Made by a program: the position numbers and the translations under genes | Source of the DNA: Limnobacter litoralis | GTDB taxonomy: Bacteria > Pseudomonadota > Gammaproteobacteria > Burkholderiales > Burkholderiaceae_B | Reading direction: 5' to 3' | NCBI RefSeq assembly: GCF_030160455.1 | Contig: NZ_BSOJ01000028.1 | Location: forward strand, 1-64,000 | Length of the DNA: 64,000 nucleotides | Notes under the pieces: generated by a model | The model's input: the letters and a program-made list of their open reading frames with translations, nothing else | Told to the model about the DNA's origin: nothing | Databases searched by the model: none | Shown: positions 39,894 through 50,989 of the stretch, piece by piece | Layout of the letters: every line of letters starts with the position of its first letter | How positions within the stretch are numbered: position 1 is the first letter of the stretch

Positions 39894-41072
39894 ATGAGCA
39901 ATTCACACAACGCACAGGCCGCCAAACCCAATCAATGGTTGGGCCTGTTGGGTGGCGGGCAATTGGGGCGCATGTTCTGCATGGCCGCTCAAAGCCTCGG
40001 TTTCAGGGTGTTGGTGCTTGACCCAGCCGCCAATGGGCCTGCCGGCTCTGTGGCTGACGATCAGGTTTTGGCCGATTACATGGACGATGAAGGCCTGGCC
40101 CAGTTGGCCGCTCGATGTGTGGGTGTGACCACCGAATTTGAAAACGTGCCAGCCTTGGCACTGGACACCCTTTCAAAGTCTATTCCTGTCAGTCCATCGG
40201 CCTTTTCGGTGGGCATTGCCCAAAACCGAATTGACGAGAAGGCCTACATTCAAAAGTGTGGTGTTCCCGTTGCACCCCACGCCGCCATTCGCCAGACCGC
40301 CGACATTTCTATCGCGCTTGAACCCTTGTTGCCCGGTATCCTCAAAACGGCGCGTCTGGGTTACGACGGCAAGGGGCAGGTGCGGGTTAAATCGCTGGAT
40401 GAAGTTCAAAAGGCCTTCGTTGAACTGGGGCAGGTTGAGTGCGTACTTGAGCAGCGCTTGCCCTTGCTCAAAGAGGTGTCGGTGATCGTAGCGCGCGACA
40501 GCATGGGCGAGTGTGCCACATTCCCCGTTGCTGAAAATCACCATCGAAAAGGCATTTTGGCCACCACCGTGGTGCCGGCACGCATTGACGAATCCATGGG
40601 CGCGCAGGCAAGGGCCAATGCCATTGCCATTGCAGGGGCCCTGGATTACGTCGGCGTGCTGTGTGTTGAGTTTTTTGTGGTCGATGGCATGGGCCTGGTG
40701 GTCAATGAGATCGCCCCGCGCCCTCACAACAGCGGTCATTATTCAATTGACGCCTGCGTTACAAGTCAATTCGAGCAACAGGCCCGCATTCTGGCCAAGC
40801 TGCCCTTGGGAAGCACACGGCAGCACAGCCCGGCTGTGATGGTGAATCTGTTGGGTGATCTTTGGTTTACGCCGGAAGGCGAAGAACGCGAACCCAACTG
40901 GCCCGCTGTGTTGGCTTTGCCTGAGGTGAAACTGCACCTGTACGGCAAGGAGCAGGCCCGCGTGGGCCGAAAGATGGGACACATCACCATTGTGGCCGCC
41001 GAACTGGAGCGCGCCCTGGAGGTCGCTCAAATGGTGCGCGATATTTTGGGCATCGGTCAGGATGACGATTAA
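39894..41072 (+). CDS. purK: N5-carboxyaminoimidazole ribonucleotide synthase PurK
   Basis: A 392-residue ATP-grasp enzyme that carboxylates AIR with bicarbonate. It has LLGGGQLGRMFCMAA near 19, VTTEFENVP near 81, GILKTARLGYDGKGQ near 146, and the C-terminal NEIAPRPHNSGH metal-binding loop near 268. Its stop overlaps the start of the sua5 gene by 11 bases. Confidence 0.97.
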   Translation: MSNSHNAQAAKPNQWLGLLGGGQLGRMFCMAAQSLGFRVLVLDPAANGPAGSVADDQVLADYMDDEGLAQLAARCVGVTTEFENVPALALDTLSKSIPVSPSAFSVGIAQNRIDEKAYIQKCGVPVAPHAAIRQTADISIALEPLLPGILKTARLGYDGKGQVRVKSLDEVQKAFVELGQVECVLEQRLPLLKEVSVIVARDSMGECATFPVAENHHRKGILATTVVPARIDESMGAQARANAIAIAGALDYVGVLCVEFFVVDGMGLVVNEIAPRPHNSGHYSIDACVTSQFEQQARILAKLPLGSTRQHSPAVMVNLLGDLWFTPEGEEREPNWPAVLALPEVKLHLYGKEQARVGRKMGHITIVAAELERALEVAQMVRDILGIGQDDD

Positions 41073-42069
41073 GGTACTGGAACCCACCGAACTGAACATT
41101 TTGCAGTGTGCACAAGCGCTGCAAAGCGGTTCACTGGTGGCATTTCCCACCGAGACTGTATTTGGGTTGGGTGCTGCAGTCACTCAGCCCTCGGCTGTGG
41201 AGGGTATATTTCGGGCCAAAGGCCGCCCCAGCAACCATCCTTTGATTGCTCATGCGCACACTGGTTTCGATTGGGCAGATGGATGGATTGACCTCTCATC
41301 TGCTCGTCTCAAGGCCCAGTTTTTGGCGTTGACTCAGCATTTTTGGCCTGGCCCCCTGACCTTGATTGTACCCAAGGGCGACAAAATGCCTCTGAACGTG
41401 ACCGGCGGGCAACGGTCTGTGGGCGTTCGGTGCCCTCAGCACCCTGTTGCACAAGCCCTGCTGAAGGCCACTGGTGTGCCCGTTGCGGCACCGTCTGCCA
41501 ACCGCTTTGGAAAGGTCAGCCCCACACGGGCTGCCCACGTGGTCAGTGAGCTGGGTGTGTCTGTTCCCTACGTGTTGGAAGGTGACATTCCTGAAGTCGG
41601 CATTGAGTCGACCATTGTTTCGTTGTTGAATGAAACCCCCCGCCTATTGCGGCCTGGGCGAATTACCGCTCAGCAAATCGAGGCCGTGCTTGGGCAAGCT
41701 GTTGCGGTTGGACCTGCCGCAGGCGAAAACGCCGTGCGTTTTTCGGGCGGGCTGGAAAAGCACTACAGCCCAGACGCCAAGGTGTGCATCCTGAGTGCCG
41801 AGCAGTTGATGGCAGAGCCTTTGCCGTCCAGCACGCTGTTTGTCGGGTGGTCGGATTCCTTTATCGAGCAAGCCAATCACAAGGGCGCCCAGTTGCGAAA
41901 TTCAAGTGTAGTCAGTAACAGTGGTCTTCCCGCTGAAATTGAACAGAACTTGTACATTTGGCTGCGGCAAGCAGACGAGCAGCAGTGGGGTTGTGTGGTA
42001 TTCGAGCAGCCCCCGGCACTGCCTGAATGGGCGGGCGTGGCAGATCGCCTGCGCCGTGCGGCCTGGTAA
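41062..42069 (+). CDS. sua5: L-threonylcarbamoyladenylate synthase (Sua5-type)
   Basis: A 335-residue enzyme making the precursor for t6A in tRNA. The YrdC/SUA5 domain has [13 protein letters not shown] near 24-36, [13 protein letters not shown] near 48-60, and [12 protein letters not shown] near 146-157. A C-terminal extension of about 120 residues marks it as the Sua5 form rather than short TsaC. The ATG lies inside the end of purK. The partner tsaE is also in this window, at 53982. Confidence 0.94.
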   Translation: MTIKVLEPTELNILQCAQALQSGSLVAFPTETVFGLGAAVTQPSAVEGIFRAKGRPSNHPLIAHAHTGFDWADGWIDLSSARLKAQFLALTQHFWPGPLTLIVPKGDKMPLNVTGGQRSVGVRCPQHPVAQALLKATGVPVAAPSANRFGKVSPTRAAHVVSELGVSVPYVLEGDIPEVGIESTIVSLLNETPRLLRPGRITAQQIEAVLGQAVAVGPAAGENAVRFSGGLEKHYSPDAKVCILSAEQLMAEPLPSSTLFVGWSDSFIEQANHKGAQLRNSSVVSNSGLPAEIEQNLYIWLRQADEQQWGCVVFEQPPALPEWAGVADRLRRAAW

Positions 42070-42092
42070 ACCGTTATTTTCAGGACAAGCCC

Positions 42093-42815
42093 ATGTCAAT
42101 GGACGACAAAACCCTACCCAATATCGATCAGTCACTTTTTCAATCGCCTGATTTGTCAGCTTTGGGTGCAGCTGGGCAGCCAGCGCATTCGCCCCGGTTT
42201 TTGGTGTTGTATGGGTCGCTGCGCGAGAGGTCGTACAGCAAGTTACTGGCACTGGAAGCGGCCAGGCTTTTGATGGCCTTGGGTGGCGAGGTCAAGTTGT
42301 TTGATCCCAGGGGTTTGCCGCTGCCTGATTCTGAGCCTGAAAGCCATCCCAAAGTGCAGGAGTTGCGTGAACTGGCGCAATGGGCCGAGGGCATGGTTTG
42401 GGTGTCACCCGAAAGGCACGGCGCAATGACCGGCATCATGAAAGCCCAAATTGACTGGATTCCACTTGTTGTGGGTGCCGTCAGACCCACGCAAGGAAAA
42501 ACGCTGGCCGTGATGGAAGTCAGTGGCGGTTCGCAATCCTTCAATGCGGTCAATCAGATGCGTGTGTTGGGCCGCTGGATGCGCATGATCACCATCCCGA
42601 ATCAGTCTTCAGTGCCCAAGGCATTTCTTGAGTTTGATGAAGCTGGGCGCATGAAGCCTTCAAGCTATTACGACCGGGTGGTGGACGTGGTCGAAGAACT
42701 GATGAAGTTTACTTTGCTGACGCGCGGCTGTTCAGCTTATCTGGTTGACCGGTACAGTGAAAGAAAGGAAAGCGCCGAAGCGCTTTCAAAGCGCGTGAAT
42801 CAACGTGCCATCTGA
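42093..42815 (+). CDS. arsH: ArsH-type NADPH-dependent FMN reductase
   Basis: A 240-residue flavoprotein. The FMN-binding motif GSLRERSYS is at 41-49, [10 protein letters not shown] at 105-114, and the block [20 protein letters not shown] at 131-150 is typical of ArsH. The C-terminus [19 protein letters not shown] also matches. ArsH oxidises trivalent organoarsenicals in several bacteria and also reduces other electron acceptors. No arsR, arsB or arsC is visible, so an arsenic role is inferred from family only. The ATG at 42093 follows CAGGAC. The end overlaps the convergent patatin gene by 16 bases. Confidence 0.92.
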   Translation: MSMDDKTLPNIDQSLFQSPDLSALGAAGQPAHSPRFLVLYGSLRERSYSKLLALEAARLLMALGGEVKLFDPRGLPLPDSEPESHPKVQELRELAQWAEGMVWVSPERHGAMTGIMKAQIDWIPLVVGAVRPTQGKTLAVMEVSGGSQSFNAVNQMRVLGRWMRMITIPNQSSVPKAFLEFDEAGRMKPSSYYDRVVDVVEELMKFTLLTRGCSAYLVDRYSERKESAEALSKRVNQRAI

Positions 42816-43945
42816 CTGCTTGGCGTGGCGGCTGCCGCGCTGCCATGACCTCGATCAAAGTCGAATACATGCACCCCAGCCTGCCCTTTTTGACGGTTTT
42901 TCCAGTGGCTTTGCGCCAGAGTAAAGTGCACGTCATTGACTCCGGCTTCCCAGTGTTCATTCACCGAGAGTCTTGAAAACTCGTAGTCTTTGGAGTGTTG
43001 TTCGTAGTCTTTCTGCCTGTAAATCAGATGGGCAATGGTGACCGAGTTGTGTTGGCTCCATTGCGTCAAAAGGGCTTTATCGTCTGCACTGAGGGCGTCG
43101 GCTGGCAGCTTTTCCAGCAGTTCGTTGACAATGACCCGAACTTTCTGATTTTGTCGAAACAGGTCAGTGTTCAAACGGGTTCGGCTTGAATACCGAATGT
43201 CGTCTTTTCGACGCATCACTTCCAGCAGGTCTTTGGGCATCTCGCCCTTGGCGCTGAACAGATCCACCTGAAAAATGCAAAGGTCCTCCGGCAGACGTTG
43301 ATCAATGACGTATTGCAGGGGGGTGTTGGACACCAAGCCGCCGTCCCAATACCATTGACCGTCAATTTCAATGGGTGGAAAGCCTTCTGGCAGGGCACCG
43401 CTGGCCATGATGTGTTCGGGTTCAATGGTGATTTGTGTGTTGTCGAAGTACACAAAGTTGCCTGTTTCCACATTGACTGCGCCAACGCTGAAACGCACGG
43501 ATGGATGGTTCAATCGTTCGAAGTCGACCAGCTCTTGCAAGGTGTGCTTCAAGGGGGAGGTGTCATACACCCCCAGTGCCTGCGAATGGCCTGCCAGCCA
43601 CCCCTGCAGGGCATGCAGTGGGTTTTGTGGTTTGAAAAAGCCTGGAACACCGAAGCTGGCCACCCAATTGGCACTGAGGTTGTTTTGAAGTGTGCGGCCT
43701 GCGGCTGTATTGCTTAGCTTGGGAAGCAGCAGGTTGGAGGACACCAAGTTCCAGAACTTGCGGAGTTGCGGGGCACGCTCAGACGGCGCATTGCCCGCAA
43801 TGATTGCCGAGTTGATGGCGCCAATTGAAATGCCAGCCACCCAGTCCGGCTCAATCCCCTCGTCGTGCAAGGCACAGTAGGCGCCCGCCTGATAAGCGCC
43901 CAACGCGCCGCCGCCCTGTAACACCAGTACCACCTTTTCTGCCAT
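42800..43945 (-). CDS. Patatin-like phospholipase with DUF3734-type C-terminus
   Basis: A 381-residue cytoplasmic or membrane-associated lipase. It has the oxyanion loop [12 protein letters not shown] at 10-21, the nucleophile motif GISIGA with Ser40, and DGG with Asp201 of the catalytic dyad. The C-terminal third, with [11 protein letters not shown] and [12 protein letters not shown], resembles the DUF3734 domain often attached to bacterial patatins. No signal peptide is evident. The substrate is unknown but is probably a phospholipid or storage lipid ester. Confidence 0.88.
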   Translation of the reverse strand: MAEKVVLVLQGGGALGAYQAGAYCALHDEGIEPDWVAGISIGAINSAIIAGNAPSERAPQLRKFWNLVSSNLLLPKLSNTAAGRTLQNNLSANWVASFGVPGFFKPQNPLHALQGWLAGHSQALGVYDTSPLKHTLQELVDFERLNHPSVRFSVGAVNVETGNFVYFDNTQITIEPEHIMASGALPEGFPPIEIDGQWYWDGGLVSNTPLQYVIDQRLPEDLCIFQVDLFSAKGEMPKDLLEVMRRKDDIRYSSRTRLNTDLFRQNQKVRVIVNELLEKLPADALSADDKALLTQWSQHNSVTIAHLIYRQKDYEQHSKDYEFSRLSVNEHWEAGVNDVHFTLAQSHWKNRQKGQAGVHVFDFDRGHGSAAAATPSSQMAR

Positions 43946-44030
43946 GAAACGGCTCCTTCAAATCGAGTGTGTACTCAGTGTGACTCAAACAAGGGGCGGG
44001 CGTTCAATCCAATTCAGCGGGTGTCTCCGT

Positions 44031-45452
44031 TCAGGGAAAGGCCTGCCCATTGATGGAGGCGTTGACCAGGCTGATGTGCGCTTCAGTGATGCCGCCATTG
44101 CCGTTGTCGAGTGGATAGCTCTCTTTGAGTAACGCGCCCGAACCCACGCCGTACCAGGAGCTTGTGGTTTCTGTTCCTGCGCTGCTCTGGGCTTCCTGAT
44201 CGATTCGACAGGCCAGAAATTGACCCGCCGGTGTGTTCACTGCCTCAAGTCCGGTGAAGGTCACTTTTTCTGTGCTGTAGGCAGACAGGCTGGATTGAGT
44301 GGGTGCACCACCCGCAATACGGGTGCTGGTCAGTGTGCGGCCCGACAATACTCTGTTTTGGCTCTCTCCAAGGTTCAGGTCAAAGTCCTTTTCAAGCACC
44401 GCTGGACTGTAAACCGTTTTTTCCTCAACAGTTTTGCCTTGCGCGGTGGTGCTGGCCAGTTCTCCAAGAAATTCAATGTCAGTGCCCGAGGTTGTGAAAT
44501 ACAGGCTGTCCACCAGTGCGTTTAAATTGGTGCTTGTCGTGAGGGCCATGGCAGCTTGGCCTTCAAATGTCACCGCCTGTACGGATTGGGTAGTGGTGAA
44601 GCCACCTTTGGTGGTTCCCTGTTCAAACGCGTAAGTGCCGTTGAATGTGTAGCCCGCATTGAACATGCCTGGGTTGAAGCACAGGGCAGAAGAGATCGGC
44701 TTTCCCTCGACAGCGTGCAAGGCAGTCGAGTTGGCGGGTAGTGCAATGCCGGTTAATCGGTAGAAGCTGCTGGCCTGACTGACCAGATTGTCGGAGTCTG
44801 TGGTATTGGGCGATTGATCGGCGTTAAAGCCACCCGCTGCTGAAATACTGTCGAGTGCTTTGTCAGCGTCGTTTTGCGGGTCTTTGTTGCTTGCTGGGGC
44901 CACCAGCGGTTCGGTCAAGAAGGTGGGCCCGATGTCGACCCCATATTGCTTCAAGATCCGCGCTTGCACCGCCTTCTCGGCCTCGTCGATTTCACTGGGG
45001 TTTGACACCAGTGCGGCCAGTGTTGCGCTGGCCACAACCTGATCGGCAGGTGCATTGATGCCCAGGCCAGATCGAGCAAGCAGGTAACGTGTCAAAAGCT
45101 CAGTGAGTGGGGTGATGTTGATGGCATTGCCACCCGTGTAAAGCGCACGAAGGGCATGGCCGTTGAAGGTGGTGTTGATTACACAGGGTGTTGCGTCTGA
45201 CAGTGCAATCGTGAATGCGCCGGTGGCATTGGTTTGGCTGTTGAAAGTGCCGTTGCTGCAGATGGCCTGAATGGGTGCGTTGGAGATGGCCTTGCCCGTG
45301 GCTGCAGTGCCGCTGACGGTGACTGTGCCTAGCGTGCCTACGGCGGCATTGTTACTGGCACTGCTCGCCCCCCCACCGCCGCCACAGGCTGACAGCATGA
45401 GCAATAGAAGAGTAGAGGCAACCGGGGCGGTGCAATTGATTGTGTGGGTCAT
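44031..45452 (-). CDS. Putative lipoprotein with carboxypeptidase-regulatory-like domain
   Basis: A 473-residue exported protein. The signal peptide ends in lipobox LSAC with Cys23, followed by a glycine run (GGGGGAS). Residues ~40-110 (GTVTVSGTAATGKAISNAPIQ) look like a carboxypeptidase-regulatory or Ig-like beta sandwich. The remainder, with repeated GTYAFEQGTTKGGF-like beta segments, is not recognised. It is most likely an outer-membrane lipoprotein with an adhesive or structural role, but nothing specific can be shown. It is monocistronic, between the patatin gene and the pan operon terminator. Confidence 0.7.
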   Translation of the reverse strand: MTHTINCTAPVASTLLLLMLSACGGGGGASSASNNAAVGTLGTVTVSGTAATGKAISNAPIQAICSNGTFNSQTNATGAFTIALSDATPCVINTTFNGHALRALYTGGNAINITPLTELLTRYLLARSGLGINAPADQVVASATLAALVSNPSEIDEAEKAVQARILKQYGVDIGPTFLTEPLVAPASNKDPQNDADKALDSISAAGGFNADQSPNTTDSDNLVSQASSFYRLTGIALPANSTALHAVEGKPISSALCFNPGMFNAGYTFNGTYAFEQGTTKGGFTTTQSVQAVTFEGQAAMALTTSTNLNALVDSLYFTTSGTDIEFLGELASTTAQGKTVEEKTVYSPAVLEKDFDLNLGESQNRVLSGRTLTSTRIAGGAPTQSSLSAYSTEKVTFTGLEAVNTPAGQFLACRIDQEAQSSAGTETTSSWYGVGSGALLKESYPLDNGNGGITEAHISLVNASINGQAFP

Positions 45453-45564
45453 GGAGTGTACTGAAAAGGGAATAAAGGGCCCAATGGTGGGGGCATAGGT
45501 CTTAAAAACCGGAATTCAGGTTTATGTGAACACTCCGCCAGAAAAGTTCGACGGACTCAGAAAC

Positions 45565-45594
45565 GAAAAAGCCCCCGAAAACGGAGGCTTTTTG
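45565..45594 (-). terminator. Intrinsic terminator of the panD end of the pan operon
   Basis: A twelve-base stem with one mismatch (AAAAAGCC-CCG with CGG-GGCTTTTT, loop AAAA), with a T tract on the minus strand, lies 27 bases beyond the panD stop. Confidence 0.85.
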
Positions 45595-45620
45595 ACAAGA
45601 AGAAGGTGAAAGCTGCGCGT

Positions 45621-46000
45621 TTACATCATCTGCGTGGGTATGAATCCACGTTCTTCCTGCTTGCGGTTGTTTTCATCGACAAAAACAAGCTTGGGTTTGA
45701 AATCCTGAACTTCCTCGTCGCTGAGCGAGCCATAGGCGGCAATGATCACGAGATCGCCTTTCTGGGCGCGGCGCGCTGCAGCGCCATTCAGGGAAATCAT
45801 GCCGCTTCCACGTTCGCCCTTGATGGCGTAGGTGGTAAAGCGCTCGCCGTTGTCGATCACATAAATGTCAATTCTCTGGAATTCAATGATTCCGGAGGCT
45901 TCCATCAGATCGAGGTCGATTGCACAAGACCCTTCATAGTGAAGTTCGCAGTGGGTTACTTTGGCTCGGTGAATTTTTCCGAGCAACATCTCACGATGCA

Positions 46001-46001
<1 letters not shown>
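45621..46001 (-). CDS. panD: Aspartate 1-decarboxylase PanD
   Basis: A 126-residue pyruvoyl enzyme that makes beta-alanine for pantothenate. The self-cleavage site Gly24-Ser25 (YEGSCAID) is present, with the upstream KIHRAKVTH start and the downstream [20 protein letters not shown] segment. The ATG overlaps the panC stop in a TAATG arrangement. It is the last gene of panB-panC-panD. Confidence 0.98.
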
Positions 46002-46858
<857 letters not shown>

Positions 46859-47689
46859 TTAAAATTGATGTTCAACTGCTGGAAAGGTTTTGTCTTTCAC
46901 GGCGCGCACATACGATTCGATGGCCTGTTGAATGGAGGACTGATTATCCATGAAATTTCGAACGAACTTGGGTTTCTTGCCTGGGAAAACATTCAGCATG
47001 TCGTGCAAAACCAAAACCTGCCCATCGCAATCCACGCCAGCACCAATGCCGATGGTGGGCACTTTCAAGGTGCGGCTGATTTCAGCACCGAGTGCGGCAG
47101 GAATTAGCTCGAACAGCACCATTTGCGCACCCGCGTTTTGCATTTGGAGAGCAGTGGCCTTCAAGAGCTTGGCGTCCTGACTGCTTTTGCCTTGCACACG
47201 GTAACCGCCGATTGCATGCACCGACTGGGGCGTTAGGCCCAGGTGGGCGCAAACGGGGATGTCTCGTGTTCGCAAAAACTCGACGGTTGGCGCCAGCCAG
47301 CTACTGCCTTCCAGTTTGACCATGTGTGCACCTGCGGCCATTAATCGGGCTGCATTGGCATAGGCTTGTTGGGGGCTTTGCTGATAGCTGCCAAATGGCA
47401 TGTCGGCTACTACGAATGCATGTGTGTTGCCTGCGGCCACGCACCGGGTGTGGTACTCCATCTGTTCCATGGTCACTGGCAGCGTGCTGGGCATACCGGC
47501 CAGTACCATGCCCAGCGAATCACCGATCAACAGAACATCAACGCCGCAGTTGTCCAAAAGGCCGGCAAAACAGGCGTCGTAACAGGTCAGCATGGCGATC
47601 TTTTCCTGCTTGGCCTTCATGTCCAGCAGGCGAGGCAAGGTGACGGCTTTGCGACCGCCTTCCGGTGTGGGTGTGTTGTGTACACTCAT
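46859..47689 (-). CDS. panB: 3-methyl-2-oxobutanoate hydroxymethyltransferase PanB
   Basis: A 276-residue TIM-barrel enzyme that adds a hydroxymethyl group to 2-oxoisovalerate. [14 protein letters not shown] near 33-46, [13 protein letters not shown] near 54, [11 protein letters not shown] near 90 and [18 protein letters not shown] near 205 are family blocks. It is the first of panBCD and follows the nucleoside kinase gene. Confidence 0.97.
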   Translation of the reverse strand: MSVHNTPTPEGGRKAVTLPRLLDMKAKQEKIAMLTCYDACFAGLLDNCGVDVLLIGDSLGMVLAGMPSTLPVTMEQMEYHTRCVAAGNTHAFVVADMPFGSYQQSPQQAYANAARLMAAGAHMVKLEGSSWLAPTVEFLRTRDIPVCAHLGLTPQSVHAIGGYRVQGKSSQDAKLLKATALQMQNAGAQMVLFELIPAALGAEISRTLKVPTIGIGAGVDCDGQVLVLHDMLNVFPGKKPKFVRNFMDNQSSIQQAIESYVRAVKDKTFPAVEHQF

Positions 47690-47707
47690 GCGTCAGGGTC
47701 CTTTTGC

Positions 47708-48355
47708 TTATTCCGACCAGTTAAAAAACTCGCGCCGTCCTTTCATGCTTTCAATTTGGCTGAGCAGCAGGTCGAAATCTTCAGGGTGATCAACAGGGTT
47801 GAGGTGTTCGGTATTGACGATCAGCAAGGGCGCGCCGTCATAGTGGTAAAAAAAGCGGCTGTAGGCCTCGCTGAGTTGCGCAAGGTACGACTCGGTGATG
47901 CTTTGCTCGTAGCCGATTGCACGTTTGTGCACCCGTTCAACCAGAATTTGGGGCGAGGCCTGCAGGTAAATCACCAAGTCTGGCGTGGGGGTTTGGGGGC
48001 TTTGATGCTGATAAATTTGCTGATACAGCTTCAGTTCTTCTTCATCCAGCGTCAAAGAGGCAAACATGCGGTCTTTTTCGAGCAGGAAGTCGCTGACCAC
48101 CATCGACTCAAAGAAGTCGCGTTGTGCCAGATCACGCAGTTGCCCAATGCGCTGAAACAGGAAAAACAGCTGCGTGGGCAGGGCGTAGCGGGCAGAGTCC
48201 TCGTAAAACTTGGGCAGAAAAGGGTTTTCCTGCGGCTGCTCCAGCAACAGTTCGGCATTGAAGCGCTCGGCCATGAGTTTCGCCAGCGACGTTTTTCCAA
48301 CGCCAATGGGGCCTTCAATCACGATGTGACGATATTTCTCAAACAACAAATTCAA
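47708..48355 (-). CDS. Deoxynucleoside kinase (dCK/dGK family)
   Basis: A 215-residue P-loop kinase. Walker A is GPIGVGKTSLA near 15-25. ERS-like VERVHKRAIGYE near 145 and VIYLQASPQIL near 134 are family motifs for deoxyadenosine/deoxyguanosine kinases. It phosphorylates salvaged deoxynucleosides, but specificity cannot be read here. The ORF opens at a TTG at 48355, while another TTG at 48349 has GGGAG at seven bases and may be the real start. The gene sits between folK and panB, a common betaproteobacterial order. Confidence 0.88.
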   Translation of the reverse strand: MNLLFEKYRHIVIEGPIGVGKTSLAKLMAERFNAELLLEQPQENPFLPKFYEDSARYALPTQLFFLFQRIGQLRDLAQRDFFESMVVSDFLLEKDRMFASLTLDEEELKLYQQIYQHQSPQTPTPDLVIYLQASPQILVERVHKRAIGYEQSITESYLAQLSEAYSRFFYHYDGAPLLIVNTEHLNPVDHPEDFDLLLSQIESMKGRREFFNWSE

Positions 48356-48425
48356 ACTCCCGGGCTGGATTGCCCTGCGCGCGCTCAGTGTAGCGCACGC
48401 CTTGGCAGATGGTTGGAATAAACGC

Positions 48426-48905
48426 TCAAATCCGGAATACGGACTGGTCCAGTGTCTGCTTCAACAAATCGGATGCCCGACCCTGACCCGGAATGTACAC
48501 CTCTGGCGCCAATTCAACCAGCGGCTCGAGGACGAATCGCCGCAGATGCATGCGTGGGTGGGGTACTGTCAGGTGCTCAGTGGAAATTCGCAATTGATCC
48601 ACCAGCAACACATCAAGATCAATGGGTCTCGGCGCATTTCGGAAGCTGCGCACCCGGCCCAGGTCTTGCTCGATTTGCATGCACAATTGGAGCAACTCCT
48701 CAGGGGCACCTGCCCAGTCCAGTTCAATGACGGAGTTCAGGTAGTCAGGGCCCGTGGCGTCTACAGGGGCACTCTTGAAACGCGAAGATTCCCGGATGAA
48801 GGTCGCGCTGGGGTGTTGGTTCAAAAGCCCCGGCAGAGAGTCGAACAATTCGTTCGGTGTCCCCAGATTACCCCCGACGCCCAAAAAGCAGCGCGAAGAT
48901 TTCAA
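48426..48905 (-). CDS. folK: HPPK, 2-amino-4-hydroxy-6-hydroxymethyldihydropteridine pyrophosphokinase
   Basis: A 159-residue enzyme of folate synthesis. FLGVGGNLGTPNEL near 7-20 and the signature RPIDLDVLLVDQLRIS near 92-107 followed by VPHPRMHLRRFVLEPL are all FolK blocks. The start is a TTG overlapping the pcnB stop (TTGA), so translation is probably coupled to pcnB. Confidence 0.94.
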   Translation of the reverse strand: MKSSRCFLGVGGNLGTPNELFDSLPGLLNQHPSATFIRESSRFKSAPVDATGPDYLNSVIELDWAGAPEELLQLCMQIEQDLGRVRSFRNAPRPIDLDVLLVDQLRISTEHLTVPHPRMHLRRFVLEPLVELAPEVYIPGQGRASDLLKQTLDQSVFRI

Positions 48906-50326
48906 TCCTCCATGTCCTCATGCAGGTGTGCCACATCCGGTGTTGCGTGCTGGTCCCGCTGTTGTGGCTTTCTGCGGCGCTTTCGCCGCTTTTTGGCAGG
49001 GCTGCCGGTCTGGCCGCCACTGTCACGAAGGCTGTCAATCAATTGCTGGCGATTTTGGGGCTCTAGGTCGCTGAAGCGGCGCCACCACTCAGCCAGTTCC
49101 AATTCAGCGTCGCCCACCAAGGCACGCAACTCCAGGAAATCCAGCGCCGCGCGGAATTTCTGCTGTTCCAGCATGCGAAATGGCGCTTTGCCTGTCCGCT
49201 TCTCAAAACGAGGCTGAAAGCTCCAAATTTCGCGCATGTCGCCAGTCAGGCGTCGAGGAATGGCGGTGCGCTCGGCCTGTTCGGCCAGCACTTCGTCCAT
49301 GGCTGCATACAAGGCTGGAAATTTGACCTCGCCTTTGGCCAGGCGGCGTTCCCAGTTTTCCAGCACCAAATGCCACAACAGGCAGGCAAACAGAAATCCG
49401 GGACTAATTGGCTTGCCCTCTTTGATGCGAGCGTCAGTGCGAGACAGCGCCTCTTCAACGAATTTTTCGCCGCGCTCGTCACTCAAAATGGCGTCGAGAA
49501 GGGGAAAGACGCCACCGTGCAAGCCTGCATTTCTCAAGCCTTTCAAGCAGGCCAGTGCGGATCCGCTGGTGAGCAGCTTCAGCATTTCATCGAACAGGCG
49601 AGCGGCCGGTACGTTGGTCAACAGGTCTGAAAGGCTGGAAATGGGCGCGTAGGTGGAGGGCTCCACCGTGAAGTTCAGTTTGGCGGCAAACCGCACAGAC
49701 CGCAACATCCGAACTGGATCTTCGCGGTATCGCTGAGAAGGTTCACCGATCATGCGCAGTGTTTTTGCCCGCAGGTCTTTCATGCCGTGGTGGTAGTCCC
49801 ACACGGTTTCTGTGCGAGGGTCGTAATACATCGCATTGACCGTAAAATCGCGGCGCGTGGCGTCCTCGTCCTGTTTGCCGAACTCGTTGTCGCGCAATAC
49901 CCTGCCGTGTTCATCGGTTTCACTGCTTGCACTGGCCAATGCCCTGAAAGTGGACACTTCAATGGTTTCAGGGCCAAACATCACGTGCACGATCTGAAAG
50001 CGTCGACCGATGATTCGCGCACGCCGGAACAGGCGTTGAACCTGCTCGGGGCTGGCGTCGGTGGCCACATCAAAGTCTTTCGGGCGCATACCCAGCAACA
50101 AGTCGCGAACCGCGCCACCGACCACGAACGCTTTAAAGCCCTTGTCTTGCAGCGTTTCGCACACGCGTATGGCGTTGTGAGACACCAGGTGACGGTTGAT
50201 TCGATGGTCCTTTTGACCCCAAATCTCGGGTTTTGCCACGTGATAGGGCGTAGGCGCGGCGTTGCCGGCCGTGTCTTTGGCCAAGCCGGGTTTGACGAAA
50301 ATTCGCTTGAAAAATCGCTTGATCAT
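48902..50326 (-). CDS. pcnB: Poly(A) polymerase PcnB
   Basis: A 474-residue nucleotidyltransferase of the class II polymerase family. The active-site region FVVGGAVRDLLLGMRPKDFDVATDA near 62-86 has the GG...DxD arrangement, and RRARIIGRRFQIVHVMFG follows. The C-terminal end is rich in Lys and Arg, as in E. coli PcnB. It adds A tails that promote RNA decay. The start at 50326 is chosen because its ATGA overlaps the stop of the upstream gene. Confidence 0.94.
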   Translation of the reverse strand: MIKRFFKRIFVKPGLAKDTAGNAAPTPYHVAKPEIWGQKDHRINRHLVSHNAIRVCETLQDKGFKAFVVGGAVRDLLLGMRPKDFDVATDASPEQVQRLFRRARIIGRRFQIVHVMFGPETIEVSTFRALASASSETDEHGRVLRDNEFGKQDEDATRRDFTVNAMYYDPRTETVWDYHHGMKDLRAKTLRMIGEPSQRYREDPVRMLRSVRFAAKLNFTVEPSTYAPISSLSDLLTNVPAARLFDEMLKLLTSGSALACLKGLRNAGLHGGVFPLLDAILSDERGEKFVEEALSRTDARIKEGKPISPGFLFACLLWHLVLENWERRLAKGEVKFPALYAAMDEVLAEQAERTAIPRRLTGDMREIWSFQPRFEKRTGKAPFRMLEQQKFRAALDFLELRALVGDAELELAEWWRRFSDLEPQNRQQLIDSLRDSGGQTGSPAKKRRKRRRKPQQRDQHATPDVAHLHEDMED

Positions 50327-50988
50327 TTGAACAGTTCCAGAATGGGCCACTGACGCTGCTCAGCGATGGCGGTCAACTTGTCATCCGGGTTGGTGGCCAC
50401 TGGGTGCGTCGCTTTTTCCAGTAATGGCAGGTCGTTGATCGAGTCGCTGTAAAAATGAATGCTTTCGAAGGACGACAGAGTCCAGCTTCGCGCAGCCAAC
50501 CACTGTTCCAGGCGGGTCACCTTGCCGTCTTTGAAATTCGGGATACCGACAATTTTGCCAGTGAATTCGCCATCGACTACTTCAGGTTCGGTGGCAATCA
50601 GGTTCGGGATGCCGAACAGCTCAACGATGGGTTTCGTAATGAAGCTGTTGGTGGCCGTGACGACCACGCAAATGGCGTGGTCATCCTGGTGTTTCTTGAC
50701 CAGTTCAAGCGCGCTTTTGCGAATGGCGGGCTCGATGACCTGCGACATGAAGTCGGCGTGCCACTTGTTCAACAAACCCCTGGGGTGCGACCGTAGCGGG
50801 CTGAGTTGAAAGTCCAGAAATTCATGGATGTTCAGGCAGCCTGCTTTGTAGTCGTTGTAAAACGAGTCGTTTTTGGCTTCAAATTCATTGCGGTCAAGCA
50901 GACCTTTGTCAATCAGGAACTGCGACCAGCCGTGGTCTGAGTCCATGGGTAGCAAGGTGTTATCAAGGTCGAACAGTGCAAGTTTCAT
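50323..50988 (-). CDS. HAD-IB family phosphatase (CicA/SerB-like)
   Basis: A 221-residue HAD hydrolase. The nucleophile motif LFDLDNTLLPMDSD is at 4-17, VVTATNSFIT near 111 supplies the second motif, and YSDSINDLPLLEKATHPVATNPD near 180 supplies the last. It belongs to subfamily IB, like phosphoserine phosphatase and CicA, but the substrate is unknown. It follows hda and overlaps pcnB by four bases. Confidence 0.9.
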   Translation of the reverse strand: MKLALFDLDNTLLPMDSDHGWSQFLIDKGLLDRNEFEAKNDSFYNDYKAGCLNIHEFLDFQLSPLRSHPRGLLNKWHADFMSQVIEPAIRKSALELVKKHQDDHAICVVVTATNSFITKPIVELFGIPNLIATEPEVVDGEFTGKIVGIPNFKDGKVTRLEQWLAARSWTLSSFESIHFYSDSINDLPLLEKATHPVATNPDDKLTAIAEQRQWPILELFK

Positions 50989-50989
50989 C

